Assembly: GCA_030847615.1 (NCBI GenBank)
Contig: JAUMIR010000001.1
Location: 249,119,187-249,183,186, forward strand
Direction: 5' to 3'
Length of the DNA: 64,000 nucleotides
DNA from: Gambelia wislizenii
Lineage: Eukaryota; Chordata; Lepidosauria; Squamata; Crotaphytidae
In this document: positions 1 through 12,764 of the stretch, piece after piece
How the letters are laid out: each line of letters opens with the position of its first letter
How positions within the stretch are numbered: position 1 is the stretch's first letter
Translations under genes and position numbers: made by a program
The notes under the pieces: model-generated
Told to the model about the DNA's origin: nothing
The model's database searches: none
What the model saw: only the letters and a program-made list of their open reading frames with translations

Positions 1-2842
1 CCTCAACAAGTAATTTTTTCCAAGCACTGCTTCAAATTTTGCCTGAGCTTCTACCACCGTGAACACATTAATGCCACCTCAAAATGTAAATGTACCAGTG
101 ATGCAATGTTGCTTATGAATATAGCAATAGCATTGATATTAACATACCACTTATCAGTGCCAAAGCAGTCCCTAAGCGGTTTACAATGTGTTTTTAGCTA
201 ATTGCCCCCAACAAGCTGGGAACTCATTTTACTGACCTATGAAAGGATTTAAGGCTGAGTCAACCTTGGAGCCCTCTGGGATCAAATTCATAACCTTGTG
301 GCTTGCAGTAATAGCATTTAACCACTGCGCCACCAGGGCTCCTCATATGCTATATTATATTGGTTCCCCAACATAGATCCTTACTGGTGGTGGGAACCAT
401 ATTATTTATGTCCATATTTAAAAGCTGTCATTTTATTCCTGCCCTTTCCTACCTGTTTTTTAACAAGTTACTAATCAGTAAGAGAATTTGTCCTTTTAGT
501 CTTATAATCTGAAGGATTTTTTTCTGTTACTCCAAATTATTTCTTTCAATAAAATGTTTCACCAAAAACTCCTTATGAAGGGTAAGAGGACAGGATTGTT
601 TACAGCTTAATCATTGCTCAAGAAACACAAAGCAGGGGTTTTCCCCACTGGCAGCAGCTGACTTCTAAGTTAACAACCCCTCCAGGCTTTGAGTCGTTTG
701 AAAGGAACTATCCAAGGTGCTGAACCTATTTTGGAGACAGGGTTAGCTTGTTTAAACCAAATGACTTTTAAATCCACCATTCCTGTTTTTTAAATAGACT
801 ATTCATTTTTTTAAAAAAAGTCCATCTATTATTACTATTTTCCAATTCTCTTACTGGAACAACAATGACTGTTTGAATTTAAACATTTTAATTTTAACAG
901 TTTATGGGCAGTTGTTCATTGTTAGACCAGTATCTAGTGTCAGTTGCTTCTTTTCATTTATTTTATAGTGCAAGGAAAGCCATTCAGAAATAAATCCTTC
1001 AATTAACATGTTCAACCAAAACAGCTTGCTTTAAAAGAACACTTTTAATCTAGTGGCCATAATATCTAAACTGCATTTTGCTATTTAATTCTCTCATTTA
1101 CTCCTATATTGGTTTTAATGAAGAGGAAAAAAACCCAACCTGGTTTAAACCAAACCAAACCAAACAAACAAACAAACAAAAAAAAAAGAAAAAAGAAAAA
1201 AGAAAAAAAAAAGAAAAAAGATTTAAACCAAAAGACCAGGTTTTTGCTTTGTTTGTTTTTTAAAACAACACCTTTTTTCCCTACCCTGGTTTTCCCTATA
1301 GCTTACAGCTCTCCTGGATCAAAACCTGGATAAATTGACCCACTGATGTGCACACTGCCAGCCAGCACTGAGATTGCCAATGAACAGGATTCCCTGTCAT
1401 CTCTCCTCCAAATTTAACAGCTTCTACACTGGGTGACAATAAACCTTCCATTCCCATTTTTCCTGTTCAAAGTCCTAGAACATTCCTAGTAGGTACTATC
1501 TATCTTGCAGAGCAAAAATTATGGTGAGGGGACATTTTTATTGGAAAATAGCTTGGGGAAACCCCAGGCATTGCTGCAGTACCATTCCAAATTAATCACA
1601 TGTAAGTCCCATTACCCGATTTTAACTGTTGTTTTTTTTTTAATGTCATGTTTAGTTTGGCCCTACATATCAACAACCTCAAAGGAGTATGAAAAGTTTG
1701 TTAACCAACTGGATTTTTTTGCAGCAACATTTGTTCTATATCAACCTTTCCTCCTAATGTGTTGCACTTCAACTTCCGTCATACTGGCTGAGGATGAGGA
1801 CAGGGGAATGTATACATTTGTAGAGCTCCAGATTAGGAAATGTTGTTCTATTTAGCCTTGACTAAATATTTTACAAATATTCTTGGAGTGGAATTTTAGG
1901 CTGAATTCTTGAAGTTAGATTTAATTCTAAACAGTGCAAAGAACTGTACAAGTTGTGTGCAGAGATATCAGATTAGTTGCCCATGCAGACCTCTGGATCA
2001 CAGCCTCATTTAGTTAATCAGGGATAAGCAATTTAATTAGAAGGGCAAATCTGGACATTTCTGGAAAGTTCATTTCTTCATGTAAAAGAATTTCAGTACA
2101 ATTTGCTTAGGCTAGTGACACTGGATTTCACTCTGTGTTTAATCTTGCTTTTCATGATGGTGTCCAAAGTATCACAGGGATCCATGTAAATTTTTTTTCC
2201 ACAGCAGGGTTTCTGTGGGTGGGTCATCAGCTTGTAAGAAAGGTAAAGTACATGAAAACTCAAAATTCTGGTAATGGCAAAGGACGGTCATGGTAGACTG
2301 CAATGAATGGTAAAGATATGACATAAGAAGCAACAGCCTGAGGGAAATTGAGCCAGAATGTACTGAAGCATAAGCAGAAATACATTTTCACACTGCCAAC
2401 AAAAAACATTTGTACAAGTTAAGCCTCTTTATGTCATAGTCAGGGTTAAACAGTTTTGTTTCTTGAAATGAGAAGCAGATGAACCTCTGCACCAAAAACA
2501 AAAGAAACAAAATATACACAGATCAGCAATGTGACTGGCAAACACATCTGCAATGAAAAGGGATGGAAGGCTTTGTGGTATACCCGGTTGGCTGCTTAGC
2601 ATACCATATCATGGGTAGGAAAACATTTGTTTGAAACCAAAGTCAGGAATCAGCTGCAATGGCGGGAAACCATGTCATCACACAGCAATCAGCTTGCCTG
2701 TTATGCACTCTTCAAGCATAATAACAAGAGCATTAGTCAGAAGGATAGCAAATGGGAAGAAGAGTAAATGGAGCAGAGTGGAGAAAGCTTGGAGAACAGC
2801 TCATATGCAGCCAGGACATGCAGGCCCTTAAGAAAGACACAC
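1..2842 (-). other. MAP2 intron downstream of the Glu-rich exon
   Basis: No supported exon is seen here. The stretch is AT-rich. It contains an A-rich tract at about 1150-1222 that produces spurious Lys-rich frames, and several T runs. The expected large MAP2 exon would be an open minus-strand frame of kilobase size and is absent. A 116-codon plus-strand frame at 1505-1855 has no recognisable content. Confidence 0.7.
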
Positions 2843-3085
2843 CTTCCTCACCCAAGGAAGGCAATTTGGAATTCAAGGGTTCCTCCTCAGCTATGTTTAC
2901 ACTTTCCCCATTGCGAGTCACTTGGTCTTCAAGAATGGGTTCCTGCTGGGCCTCCCTGAAGCCTTCGGCTTGTTGCAAAGGCTCAGCAGGACCACTCCTT
3001 TCCTCACATCCCTCACCAAGGGGAACAGCAGGTTTAGGTTCCTCAGCCACTGGAGCTTTAGCTGTTTCTTCTTCTTCTTCCTCTT
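2843..3085 (-). CDS. MAP2: Glu-rich cassette exon, probably MAP2
   Basis: An 81-codon open exon on the minus strand. It is preceded by a long pyrimidine tract (TTTCCCCCTCCCTCCTGCTC) and the acceptor CCTGAAAG, and is followed by the donor GTGTGT. Phase is 1/1, as in the other three exons. It opens with a run of seven Glu (encoded by a GAA/GAG microsatellite), then TAKAPVAEEPKPAVPLGEG, then an acidic low-complexity region ending NSKLPSLGEE. The composition suits the disordered projection domain of MAP2. It lies before the expected large exon of high-molecular-weight MAP2, which is not found in the remaining 2.8 kb to the left. I do not recognise the peptide itself; assignment to MAP2 rests on position, strand, phase and composition. 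It could correspond to the mammalian optional exon 8. Confidence 0.72.
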
Positions 3086-6000
3086 CTTTCAGGGGAGCAG
3101 GAGGGAGGGGGAAAGGATGGAAAAATGAGGCAACATCTTCAAGACTAGCAGACAATACAAGGTACAGACATGTCAACCAGATTGCCCATATGCAACAATT
3201 TCAGCTTAGCATAGAAGTTACCCATTTCTCTTACTTTTGCTATTACTCAGCACAAGATTTTTTTAAAACTATGTATAATTGTGATGGTGAGCAAAAGACT
3301 TTTCATTCTGTCTTGAAAACTGATTCAGTTCAGGTGACATGCTGCCCAGTCACTAAACCATGGGTGGAAAAACCACCCCCCCCATGTTGTTGGATTGTAG
3401 CTTCCAGCATTCCTCACTATTGGATCTGCTTGCCAGGACTGCTGAGAGTTGCAGTCCACCAACATCTGGAAGGCCAAACAATTTCTATTCCTGCATTAAA
3501 CCATGATTTTGGTGAGTGGGAAAGCAGAGACTGAAATTAGTTTGTGACCTTCGTTTCATTCTTTCATTTAGTAAGAACTATGGCCACAAAGGTTCAGACA
3601 TAATACTAAACCATGCTTCATGTTAACCAGGAAAGGAAAGGGAAAAGAGTACATGCATTCAAGATGGATGAAGAACCTGGAAGCCCGCAGAGCAACTCCC
3701 AAGTGTCAAACTACGTTTTCAGACAGCATAATGCCTTAACCAGACCCATTTTTTGTGTAAGATACATAAATAAAGCACATTTTTAGAAGAAAGAGGGAGC
3801 TGAAAATGTTTTATTGTTCCCAAAGTGGAAACGACTGTAGAAGACGTCTGGGCTAAATTACCTACGGAAATGGGAATGTATGGTGGTGATAGATGGTTTT
3901 GAAAAAAGATGCGGCAGTATTCCAACAAAATATATTACACTTTACACTACTGCATTGTGATATACATGTATGGCCACAAGTATCTTAACCTAAAATGGGA
4001 GCATTTAAGTCTGATTTTGGGTCAACTCCAATGGCACTGGCTACCTGATGTGACACAAGTAGCTATGGAGAACAGAGATTTCTTAGCTGTGGTAGCTAAG
4101 AGAACTCCTTCATTGCTGGCTTGGTTACAATTGGTAAATTAAGAGTGGTCTTTCAGAGAACTTTTTGGGACAAATGGGAATAGTTATGTTATTTCTGGTT
4201 CTGTTGATTGTTTCTGCTTATGTTTTACTGCTGTTGTTCACAACCAGGAGCCAATGGTGTACTGCTGCTGTATCCTGTTACTTCTGCCAGAATTAATTTA
4301 TCTTTATGCCTCCTCTAACTCCCCTGGGCACCCTAAAAGCCTACTCCAGAGGGCTGGCAAATTTCTGGAGTATATTTTTAGTGTCCTGGAGGGTTGTAGA
4401 ATGAGGGAGTGATGAAGAAAGTCCCAGTTCCACTGCTAATGGATATAGAAGTAAACACATAATTAGATCCTGGCCCATCTTTTTGTTTCCTTTTTTTATT
4501 GCTCTTAAGCCATCTTGTGGATCTGGAGCATGAAAGAGTGGGGTACAAATATTTAAAATGAAATAGGACAAATAAATGGTTCCCCAGGATGTCCCTATTG
4601 GTAATGAGGGAAACAAAGCACACTGCCTTTGTGATGCAGCAGTAAGTACAAGTAAATAAACAGATGTCTGGAACACACTTTCTGGTGCTGGCACAGCAAG
4701 CAGCAATATGAACAATTCTGGCATTCTGGTAGAGACTAAATATAAGACCATTAGAATCCAGTTTAGACACTGCATGTGCCACAGTGCTGTTTAACATCCT
4801 TGCCTTTCAAATCAGTAATATACCACAAATCTATTTACACCACATTTTTACTATGGAGCCAATAAAGGAAGGAGATTGTTTTGGTAACCATAATAGGAAA
4901 TGCCCCAAAGTTAGCAAATAGGACCTGTACAGGCTCATACTATAAAGTATATATTCTTTGTTTCTCCCTGCAAAATAATGCATGTTATTTGAAGATTAGA
5001 GTCAGATTGAACAGACCTACATGTTACATATGTATTATGAAATCCCCCTTTTCTGAGAACTTTATCTCCATAGAGCTGGTGCAGTTCCATGTTGTGAAAA
5101 GGGATCAAAATGTAGACCTGTCCTCTCCACTGAAGTGTATGCTGGTAGCCTTTGCAGAAGGTAGAGCTCTGTCTCTGGGCTGACGGAAGATCCTACCCAC
5201 TGAGCAGTTCATGAGATCAGGGCACACATGCTTAAATAGCATGCTAACACAGATACAGAATATGATGCTCTTTAATAGTATTAGAAATGAAAAATATGAT
5301 GACATATTATAGGTATAAATCTTTATGGTCCTGGCTTAATAGCTTCAGCTCATTAACTAAGTGTGATTTGAACAAACCCTCAACTGCAAATTTCAGGGGA
5401 AGCAAAAAAGCACAATTTGTTCCTACAAAGGGGATCATTTAACTTCCTCCCCTTGCAAAGCATGAAAGGGAGGGCAGAAACACATGAATGTAGAAATAAT
5501 CTGTGGTTTGCTCACTGTTATGTTCAAACCGAACCACTATGTACCACTGCAGATAAAGTTTGGAATATTATCCTGCAAACTCTTTGTTTCAACAGGCAGT
5601 GTTAAATCAAATGTAAACTTTATCATGCCAATTTTTGCTTTAGAAATCTACATCGTATTTCTGGTACGTTTCTTTTCCTCTTCAAATATTTAACGTAAGT
5701 AGTTTTTAGTTACAAAAAAACTATATTCTATCTCACAAATACAGCAGAACCAAATAAAAATCAACTCAGATCTTATACAATTGTCTTGATTCACTGTCAA
5801 GAGGAAAATACTGTATATTCATTTGTGACCCACCTCCTAAAAGTAAGTTAATGTTAAGTCAAGGCTGGCATAACTAGTGTTGCTTACACCCACCTCAGTG
5901 CAGTTTCAACATTCTGGTCACATCAATAAAAAGCCATATGGAACAGTAAGGAGATTCTGTGTTTAACTTTGGAATTGAGCAAACTTTAGCACACTACATA

Positions 6001-7191
6001 GGCCAGGATCCAAAGAATTACATAACTAGTTCCACAATGCCCCCTTCTTTCCTGCACATCATGAACATGAGGGAGACTTTCAAAGGTGATTTGTGATGTG
6101 ACAAGGAGGCATATTATCCAAAGAAAAGAATGACATAGATTCCAACAGACCATGTCTGGACCAAATTTCTACTGGGCAATGCCTTAGTATTTCTTTTAAT
6201 CCTTGCCACAGGCAGTAACTTCATTGGAAAAGAAACAACTATACTTGGCAGTGAAATCAGTGTAAAAATACATCCAATACTGAATGGACATTTTTGAGTC
6301 TCTGGTTTCAGCCGCCTTCTCATGTACAATCAAATGAAGCATACATTTAATATATTGGGAGAAAGATGTACTTCTAAGCAGGCACCATAATGACTGTGTT
6401 AGTTATAGATACAACCAATGCATCTGCGTATGAACAATGTTTAGCCAAAGTTGTAAGAAATTTCTAATGCATCTTCCAACAGAATGGAGATGCCATACAT
6501 CAATAACACTTGATGTATCTCAGGTATATTATGTTTATCAGATATTTTACACTGGTCATAATATTGATTCTCTTACAAAGTAAATAGTGTAATACACAGT
6601 AATTCGTAAAATTTATAGTTGTTCCTGAAATTACAAATGGTGTTGTAATTAAATCATTGGTGTAGGCCTGAACATACCATGATGTAAAAATGTGTGTTTC
6701 TATCAAAAGAGAACAAATAGGCCTTCTGCTTTGGCCTCAGAGCTGAATTGTTTCCTGATTCATGACAAGGTATGAAGAAGGACAGAATCAGAAATCTCAA
6801 TTTTCTCTTAAGCTTAGAGGGAAAAAACACACAACAACAACAAGAAGCAGAATTGCCAAGTCTTCTGAGGTCTAGTGAGCAGAATCTCACAGTCTAATGC
6901 TGGTATCTAACAAATCAGGGTGGAACCTTCCAGCACCTGGCAAGCTGGGAGAAGTGCTTCATACCCCAGGGCACAAACTTGGTAGACAGGGAATTATGGA
7001 ACAGATAAAAAAAGCTCCCACACCAAGCAGAAAATAGCCATCCCTCTTGACCTTGCTGTATTAACCCATATATTTCCTCCCCAGAGAAGGAGACTAAAAC
7101 TCGAAGACATGGCAACCCTGGACATAAATGATGAAATGAATGTGGAGTGGGGTGGAGGAGAAGAGGAAGAGAGGGACCATGCTTTGTTCAC
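3086..7191 (-). other. MAP2 intron between the two acidic exons
   Basis: Intronic sequence with no further exon that I can support. The only repeat I recognise with some confidence is the short palindromic copy at 3380-3480. The remainder looks like unique AT-rich intron. Confidence 0.7.
3380..3480. repeat. Short palindromic interspersed repeat
   Basis: Two arms, TGTTGTTGGATTGTAGCTTC and the later GAGAGTTGCAGTCCACCAAC, are near reverse complements around a CTCACTATTGGATCTGC core. This is the widespread tetrapod motif of the type 'ttggactacaactcccagca'. A related copy is at 58082-58160. The transposon superfamily was not determined. Confidence 0.5.
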
Positions 7192-7431
7192 CTTCTTGGC
7201 TTAACAAGACATCTGCACTCGGGGCTGTGGCACTGTGGCATGTACTAGCTTCAGTCCATTCAGAGCTGAATAAAGGATGCTCATAATACTCCTCATCTGA
7301 ATTGTAGGGCTCATCATCAGGCACAGACACTGAAATGGAGGGGGTGAGGAATTTATACCTCTCCCCCATGGCAGCTGGCTCATGCCATGAGCTGCTGCGA
7401 AGAGGTCCCACCTCATCCTCCGCTCCTTCAT
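7192..7431 (-). CDS. MAP2: Acidic cassette exon, probably MAP2
   Basis: An 80-codon open exon on the minus strand. It follows the acceptor TTTGTCTGTAG and ends at the donor GTGAAC after GAAG. Its phase is 1/1, so the last base of the preceding exon plus AT gives GAT and the reading continues as DEGAEDEVGPLR. The middle contains YKFLTPSISVSVPDDEPYNS and then DEEYYEHPLFSSEW, an acidic and aromatic motif that looks constrained. The tail is Ser/Thr/Ala-rich. I cannot match this peptide to a MAP2 residue range with certainty. Mammalian MAP2 has optional exons (called 7A and 8) in this part of the gene, and position, strand and phase fit one of them. The exon can be included or skipped without a frame change. 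No other gene on this strand explains it. Confidence 0.8.
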
Positions 7432-8477
7432 CTACAGACAAACACACAGGAAGAAACTGCAGGGAGAACTTGGACAGACAGAAAGACTTAACAAGACAAG
7501 ATGGAAACATGCAGATATGTCCTATACACTGATGCGACAATATGGGATGGAAGAAACCAGTTATGCCAAGCTCAATGTAATCTTGAAGGTCCCATGTATT
7601 CACTGAATAGACTGTGAAAGTTAATGCATCTATTATTATTTTTCCTCAGTGCCTGTGGAAGAGTAAAGGAAGCTTATCCACTTATCCACTGACACAAATG
7701 AACTCAGTGTCCATAATAAAAGCATTATTGCAAATACATAATTGATAAAGGGCATGAAATGAATGGTTCTAGAGGTTGGATCTAGGATCTGCCTTGCCTA
7801 CCACTAATACTTAAGGCTAACACAGAATGTGTCTGCCTGTTTGACATAAAAATTTACTGGACAAATGGAGTCTAATTTTTATATAAAAAGGCATGCTTCA
7901 AGCACATTTTTCTCCAATTCTGGTTCAACCTTCATGATTCACACATAATTTTGATACAAACTTCCATTCACTGCTTTATATGTGAGCAGGCAGACAAAGG
8001 CAGGAACACTAAATGTAGCTCCACCTGCCAGATCTAATTTATACCTCAGGAACATCTCATTTTAGAGTTTTTTCTTGGAATCAGGACTGATCCTTCTTCT
8101 ACTGTACTAAAGGCACTCCATATAGGGACTCTCCCTACTTATTTCTCAGAAATCCTGGGCTCCTATAACCCAAGACCTGTCTCAGCCACTGACTCAAAAT
8201 AAACATGCAGACATGCCTAAAATCTTTTTTTTAAAGACAAAATATGCTTCAACAAAGTAGGTTAAAGTTCAGATGAGATGTTTAAGTAAAACAAATGGAT
8301 TAAGTTGCATTTCCTTTTGGAAAGACTAGAAATCATTAAAAGTTGGCAAGGCACTCAAAGGGTTTGCGAGTTCTTAAGGTTGAATAGTGTGTTCAGCAGA
8401 GGCCCTCTTCAGCTGATGGGTTTTGTTTACTCTTAGTGTGTACCTTTCATATTTGAACTCCTTCCTTCCATTTGTTG

Positions 8478-9131
8478 CAGGGGTGGATAAACTGTGGCCC
8501 ACACACTGCATGCAACACTTCATGGGTGGGTTTTTTTTAATCCTCAGGGGTCATTTTTTAAAAATGTCCCCAAAAATGTATTTTGCCCCCAAACACCATT
8601 TAAAGGTGTGGCGGGCATTCTTGCCACATGTTTGATCACCCTTGGGCCAATTTAGGCTCAGGAGGGGTCTTTAAAAACAAACAAACCAGGAAGTGAAGAG
8701 ACTTAACTTCTGCTCACTTCTTTTTGTTGTGAGTGTTGAAGTAATTTCTGCCTTAAGGTGACCCTATCATGGGGGTTTCTTGGTAGAATTTCATCAGAGG
8801 GGGCTTACCTTTGCCTTCCTCTGAGTCTGAGAGAGTGTGACTTGCCCAAGGTCACTCAGAAGGATTTGAATCCTGGTCTCCCAGTGTCCTAGTCTAGCAC
8901 TTAAACTACTACTCGGTTCCTGTTGTTAAGAAAGGCTTCTCTCAGGCCTGAAATGGCCCAGGGGAGTGAAAAACATAGCAAAAATGCTCCCCATGACCCC
9001 TAAAGACATTTGGGGCAAAATTTTCTTTTGATTTTTTTTGGGGGGGGGGGCATGCAGTGGTGGATGCAGCCCTCCAAGGTCTCCTGTGGTACTAAAGTAG
9101 CCCCCTAGCCTTCCACAGTTGCCCATCCTTG
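8478..9131. mobile_element. hAT-like non-autonomous DNA transposon, split by a SINE
   Basis: The left end, CAGGGGTGGATAAACTGTGG, and the right end, CCACAGTTGCCCATCCTTG, are approximate inverted repeats with the CAGGGGT start typical of hAT elements. The flanking 8-mers ATTTGTTG and ATATATTG match at 6 of 8 positions, suggesting a decayed 8-bp target duplication. No transposase remains. A tRNA SINE sits inside in reverse orientation. Confidence 0.5.
8721..8921 (-). repeat. tRNA-derived SINE with BovB-type tail
   Basis: Read on the minus strand, the left side gives the tail with acttgaagg-like and caacaa-like decay, and the body contains the conserved CCTTGGGCAAGTCACACTCTCT block and GAGGAAGGCAAAG. 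The tRNA-like head is at about 8921-8870 with a decayed B box (GGATTCAAATCC on the minus strand). It interrupts the hAT-like element at 8478-9131, so it is younger. Confidence 0.7.
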
Positions 9132-9616
9132 ATATATTGGGAAAACAATATCCTTCATCAATGCAAAAGTCATTCAGGAATGAATAACCCTTGTTTACAG
9201 ATATCAGTCACATGACCTAAAGACAGGAAAGAATCCCAAGTATCCCTCATTATTTACACAGTAGGAACAGCTATTTTCCTGCAGCTGTGTGTGCTGTAAC
9301 AGGTATCCACAGGGATCCCTGAGGCTCCTGAAGAGGCTCCTGTGGATGATGTCCTTGCAGCATGTCCAAGTACAGGAAAATAGCTGGATAGGTGTCCACT
9401 GATCCTTCATCCTTCAGTGACACAGAAATGTCTGTGTTGGGGTGGCTGCATCACTTAAAAGGTGGATTATGATAGCATAAGTTGGATTTACAGTATTGTA
9501 ACTCCTAACAAGATGGCAGCCTTAGTTTTCTTGAGGAGGAGTAGCAAGGCTTTTTTTAAAAAAAGTAAAACCTGGGTTTGATGGAATATTCTTTACCAGA
9601 TTTTTTTTTTAATCAC

Positions 9617-9706
9617 AGGGCAAATGCATGAAGAGGTTTGCCCTCCTATGATTTCAACTCATGGAAGTTGCTTCTGCAAGTTCAATGATTGCTTTGAATG
9701 CTGGCT
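9617..9706 (+). repeat. Left arm of an inverted duplicate pair
   Basis: This block (containing GAGGTTTGCCCTCCTATGAT and GAAGTTGCTTCTGCAAGTTC) is the reverse complement, with scattered mismatches, of 10152-10235. The arms are about 85 bp and are separated by about 445 bp. No known family was recognised. Confidence 0.6.
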
Positions 9707-10069
9707 ATGCCTATGCATAAACATGCCTATGCATAAATATTTACTATGAATCCGAGCCCTAAGCCAATGTCAGCTGCAAGAAGAAAGATAAAAGTATATG
9801 ACTTTTTAAGCAGCTTAGTAAACATGATGCATTAGGGGGAGCTACAATCCACTCCCAATGTCTCTGAGGCTTGCCTTTCCCTATACAGAATTTCAGTAGT
9901 GCAGACATCATTTATCTTAGATGTGTCTCCATGAGGACATACAAGGCCATGTGTTCTGTTTCAAGGAAAACTACCATACCTGAGGGTTAAGCAAGGGGAG
10001 GGAATCGGTAAGCCAATCAAAGCTATTCTGTTCTTACCAATTCCAATCCGGGGAATGGAAATGTTACTT

Positions 10070-10132
10070 TTTGGACTCCCAGAATGTCCCCACAATGGCC
10101 ATGCTGGCTGGAGGATCCTGGGAACTGTAGTT
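10070..10132. repeat. Short palindromic interspersed repeat
   Basis: TTACTTTTTGGACTCCCAGAAT on the left and GGATCCTGGGAACTGTAGTTT on the right form inverted arms around a GGCCATGCTGGCTGG core. It belongs to the same kind of small palindromic repeat as 12037-12112. Confidence 0.5.
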
Positions 10133-10151
10133 TAAAAAAAAACAACACCCA

Positions 10152-10235
10152 GCCAGTATCGAAAGCAATCACTTAATTTGCAGAAGCAGCTTCAATGAGT
10201 TGAAACCAGAGGAGGGCAAACCTCTCCATCCTGCA
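10152..10235 (-). repeat. Right arm of an inverted duplicate pair
   Basis: Contains AGCCAGTATCGAAAGCAATC and AGAGGAGGGCAAACCTCT, the reverse complement of parts of 9617-9706. The two copies could be two insertions of one short repeat or the ends of one decayed foldback element. Confidence 0.6.
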
Positions 10236-12036
10236 GCCCTCCATGCATCCTGAAAACCCTAAAATCCCACTCCAGAGAGCTGGGAAACAAAGGAAGGATA
10301 AAAAAAAATACTGACATAACCACAACAATTTAGGCCATCTCTTCCAAGGTGCTTGACTGATCCCCCAACCCCAGTTCCTAGGCACCATCCCTCTCCACTA
10401 GGCAACAAGCAACCCATATTCCTTCATATGCAAAGCTTATTCCTACTCATCACAGAATTTACCAGGGTTCAATGTAGTTTAAGGAATGCGTTATGACCTA
10501 AGGTTGATGTCCCATGGGCCAGCATGTCTGGTAGGATCATACACTGTACAACCAAATGAAACAGGCTTTATTTTAAATTATTTGGAATAGCGACAGGACA
10601 GATTAGCCTGAAAAACAGGAAAATAATAGCATGAATTTAGGACAATAATCTGAGATATTGAGTTTGCTTTATAGTCTGATCCTAGCTCAGTGTAAAATTT
10701 TCAGGCCATATATTGTCATTTGCTAACACATTTATTCTTTAAGTGCCTTTAGATCTCCATCATGGAAGATAATTCTTGAAGAATGAAAGTGGCAGTAATA
10801 TGTTCAGTTTTTATTTTTAAAAAGTCTTTTAACCAAAAATATAAACTTTCTACAATTGTGCTATCTACTGCAGCAGGCACTCTTCAGTTTAAGGGGGAAA
10901 AAAAGTGAAATATGAAAAGCTTATTCCTCAACAATTCTGCTGCAAAATGACCCTTTGACATGAATTCATTCTGTCCTGGCCCTGCCATACTAAGGGTAGT
11001 AATCTAGCTAGAAGATAAATAATTTTTATACAAAGGATTATTTCATTTTAACTGCAGGATATCTGTTGAGAATGAGAAAATAATGCCTTCTCAATCAGCA
11101 TTCATTTTAAAAGATTTTTTTTAGCTCCCATCAATCATTGGTTTCCAAAGCCTTGCTCAAAAAAATATACTGTACTACAGATGAATCCTATGGTACCCAG
11201 GGACTTCCCTATTTTCTTCAGCATTTTTCTCCTTGGTTTTATTCATATAACTGGGTACTCTTCTGGCTTGGTCTCACATAGTGCATAGCAGACAAAGAGG
11301 TAGGTAGCATGTATAAGGCAGCACCCACTCCTTTTGCCCAGCTCTCTTTGATTAAATAGGATCAGACATGCCTCAGGAATACCTCCACACCCTGAAACAT
11401 TACATCCCGCTACAGTATTTTCAATATACAAAATAGTTCTAACGGAGCCAAATTAGGGATCTTACCTCCCACAGCAGTCCAAACAGACCCACTCATTCTT
11501 TTATGTAGATGAAGCAAGTTATCAAAATAGAACAATGAAGCCTGGAGCAGGAAAACCTTCCTCCCTCTGAAACAGGTTTGACTCGTAAACCTCTTTCTCT
11601 CTTCCCCCCCTCTCGCTCTTTCTCATTTGTGTTTGCTGCATGGTTGGCCACATCCACCTTTGTCATGTCTACTACACAGTGATTTTCACCACAGGATGAC
11701 TGAAAGAAATCACCCTCCAATTCTAGGCTAGGCAACCTGCTGGCAAGATTACCACCATCAAAATGCTGTAGACTGTAAGTTGCCCAAGGCTCTCCCGCCT
11801 CTCCCCCACCACCCATTCCCATCCAAATTCCAAGCTAAAGAAAAAGTTTTGCTGTATGTTTTTTAAAAAAGTCATATAATTCTTGTCTAAATTATATATA
11901 CCCCAATCTTTGTTTTGTATAAATCTTAATTCAGCATTTAAATTTTAGAAAAATAACACCAGGGGTGCTGCTGGTGGTGAAGATGAACATGGGTGCACAT
12001 TGTGGTAGAATTATGGATCAAGTAGCATTTAGAAAA

Positions 12037-12112
12037 GTTACTTTTTGGGAATATGATTCCCAGAGTTCCCTAGCCAACAGGGGATTCTGGGCTTTATAAC
12101 TCTGGGATTAGT
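12037..12112. repeat. Short palindromic interspersed repeat
   Basis: AGTTACTTTTTGGGAATATG, CCCAGAGTTCCCTAGCCAAC and the following GGGGATTCTGGGCTTTATAA form an inverted structure like that at 10070-10132. Superfamily not assigned. Confidence 0.5.
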
Positions 12113-12764
12113 GGTATTGAGGCGTAAGAATAGCAGCAAAGGCCAGGTTTCCAAGAAGGAGACAACAGGGTCCATCTAGCTTTCAGGCAGGCATTCCATT
12201 GTCTGGAACATTGTCTGAGCTCATCTGGGAGAGGGACTCTGGTGCCCTCATGGAGAAGCACATAAGCAAGGACTGCTCTTTCCCCCCTCCCAACAGTGAG
12301 GAATGCTCTGTATGAGCATTTTTGCTGTTTGTTAGTAGTTATTCCATGGCACTGAAAAGAACAGGGCTACTTTAGGTAAGAGGGGCATTTGAAACCATGA
12401 AGAAACCATGTGAAGCTCTGTGGTGCATGTATGAAGATACAGCCAGAATCAAAAGGGTTACAAGTTACCTCTTCAAGGAGATGAAAGTGGAGATTTCTAA
12501 AAGCTGAAAAATGCTATGACAGATCACCATTTATACCTTTGTTATCAATGAGATTGAATTACATGGAAAATATTAACAACAGATAACTGGAATGCACACA
12601 ACAACAACAAACAACAACCTTGTAACCAGGACCATGCACATAAGCTTAATTCCTACTGGTTTCAGTTGCATGCACAGGGATCCAATGGTTTGAACAGGCT
12701 GTGATAAATAAAATGTATACTGTTGTCTTCTGGAGCTATTAGTAGAATTTTTAACTGAGTAAAT

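Noticed and set aside
1505..1855. A 116-codon plus-strand frame
   Set aside because: No domain, no splice or promoter context, passes through a poly-T tract.
2752..3534. A 260-codon plus-strand frame
   Set aside because: It is antisense to the Glu-rich MAP2 exon and runs through splice sites and a palindromic repeat; no recognisable protein.
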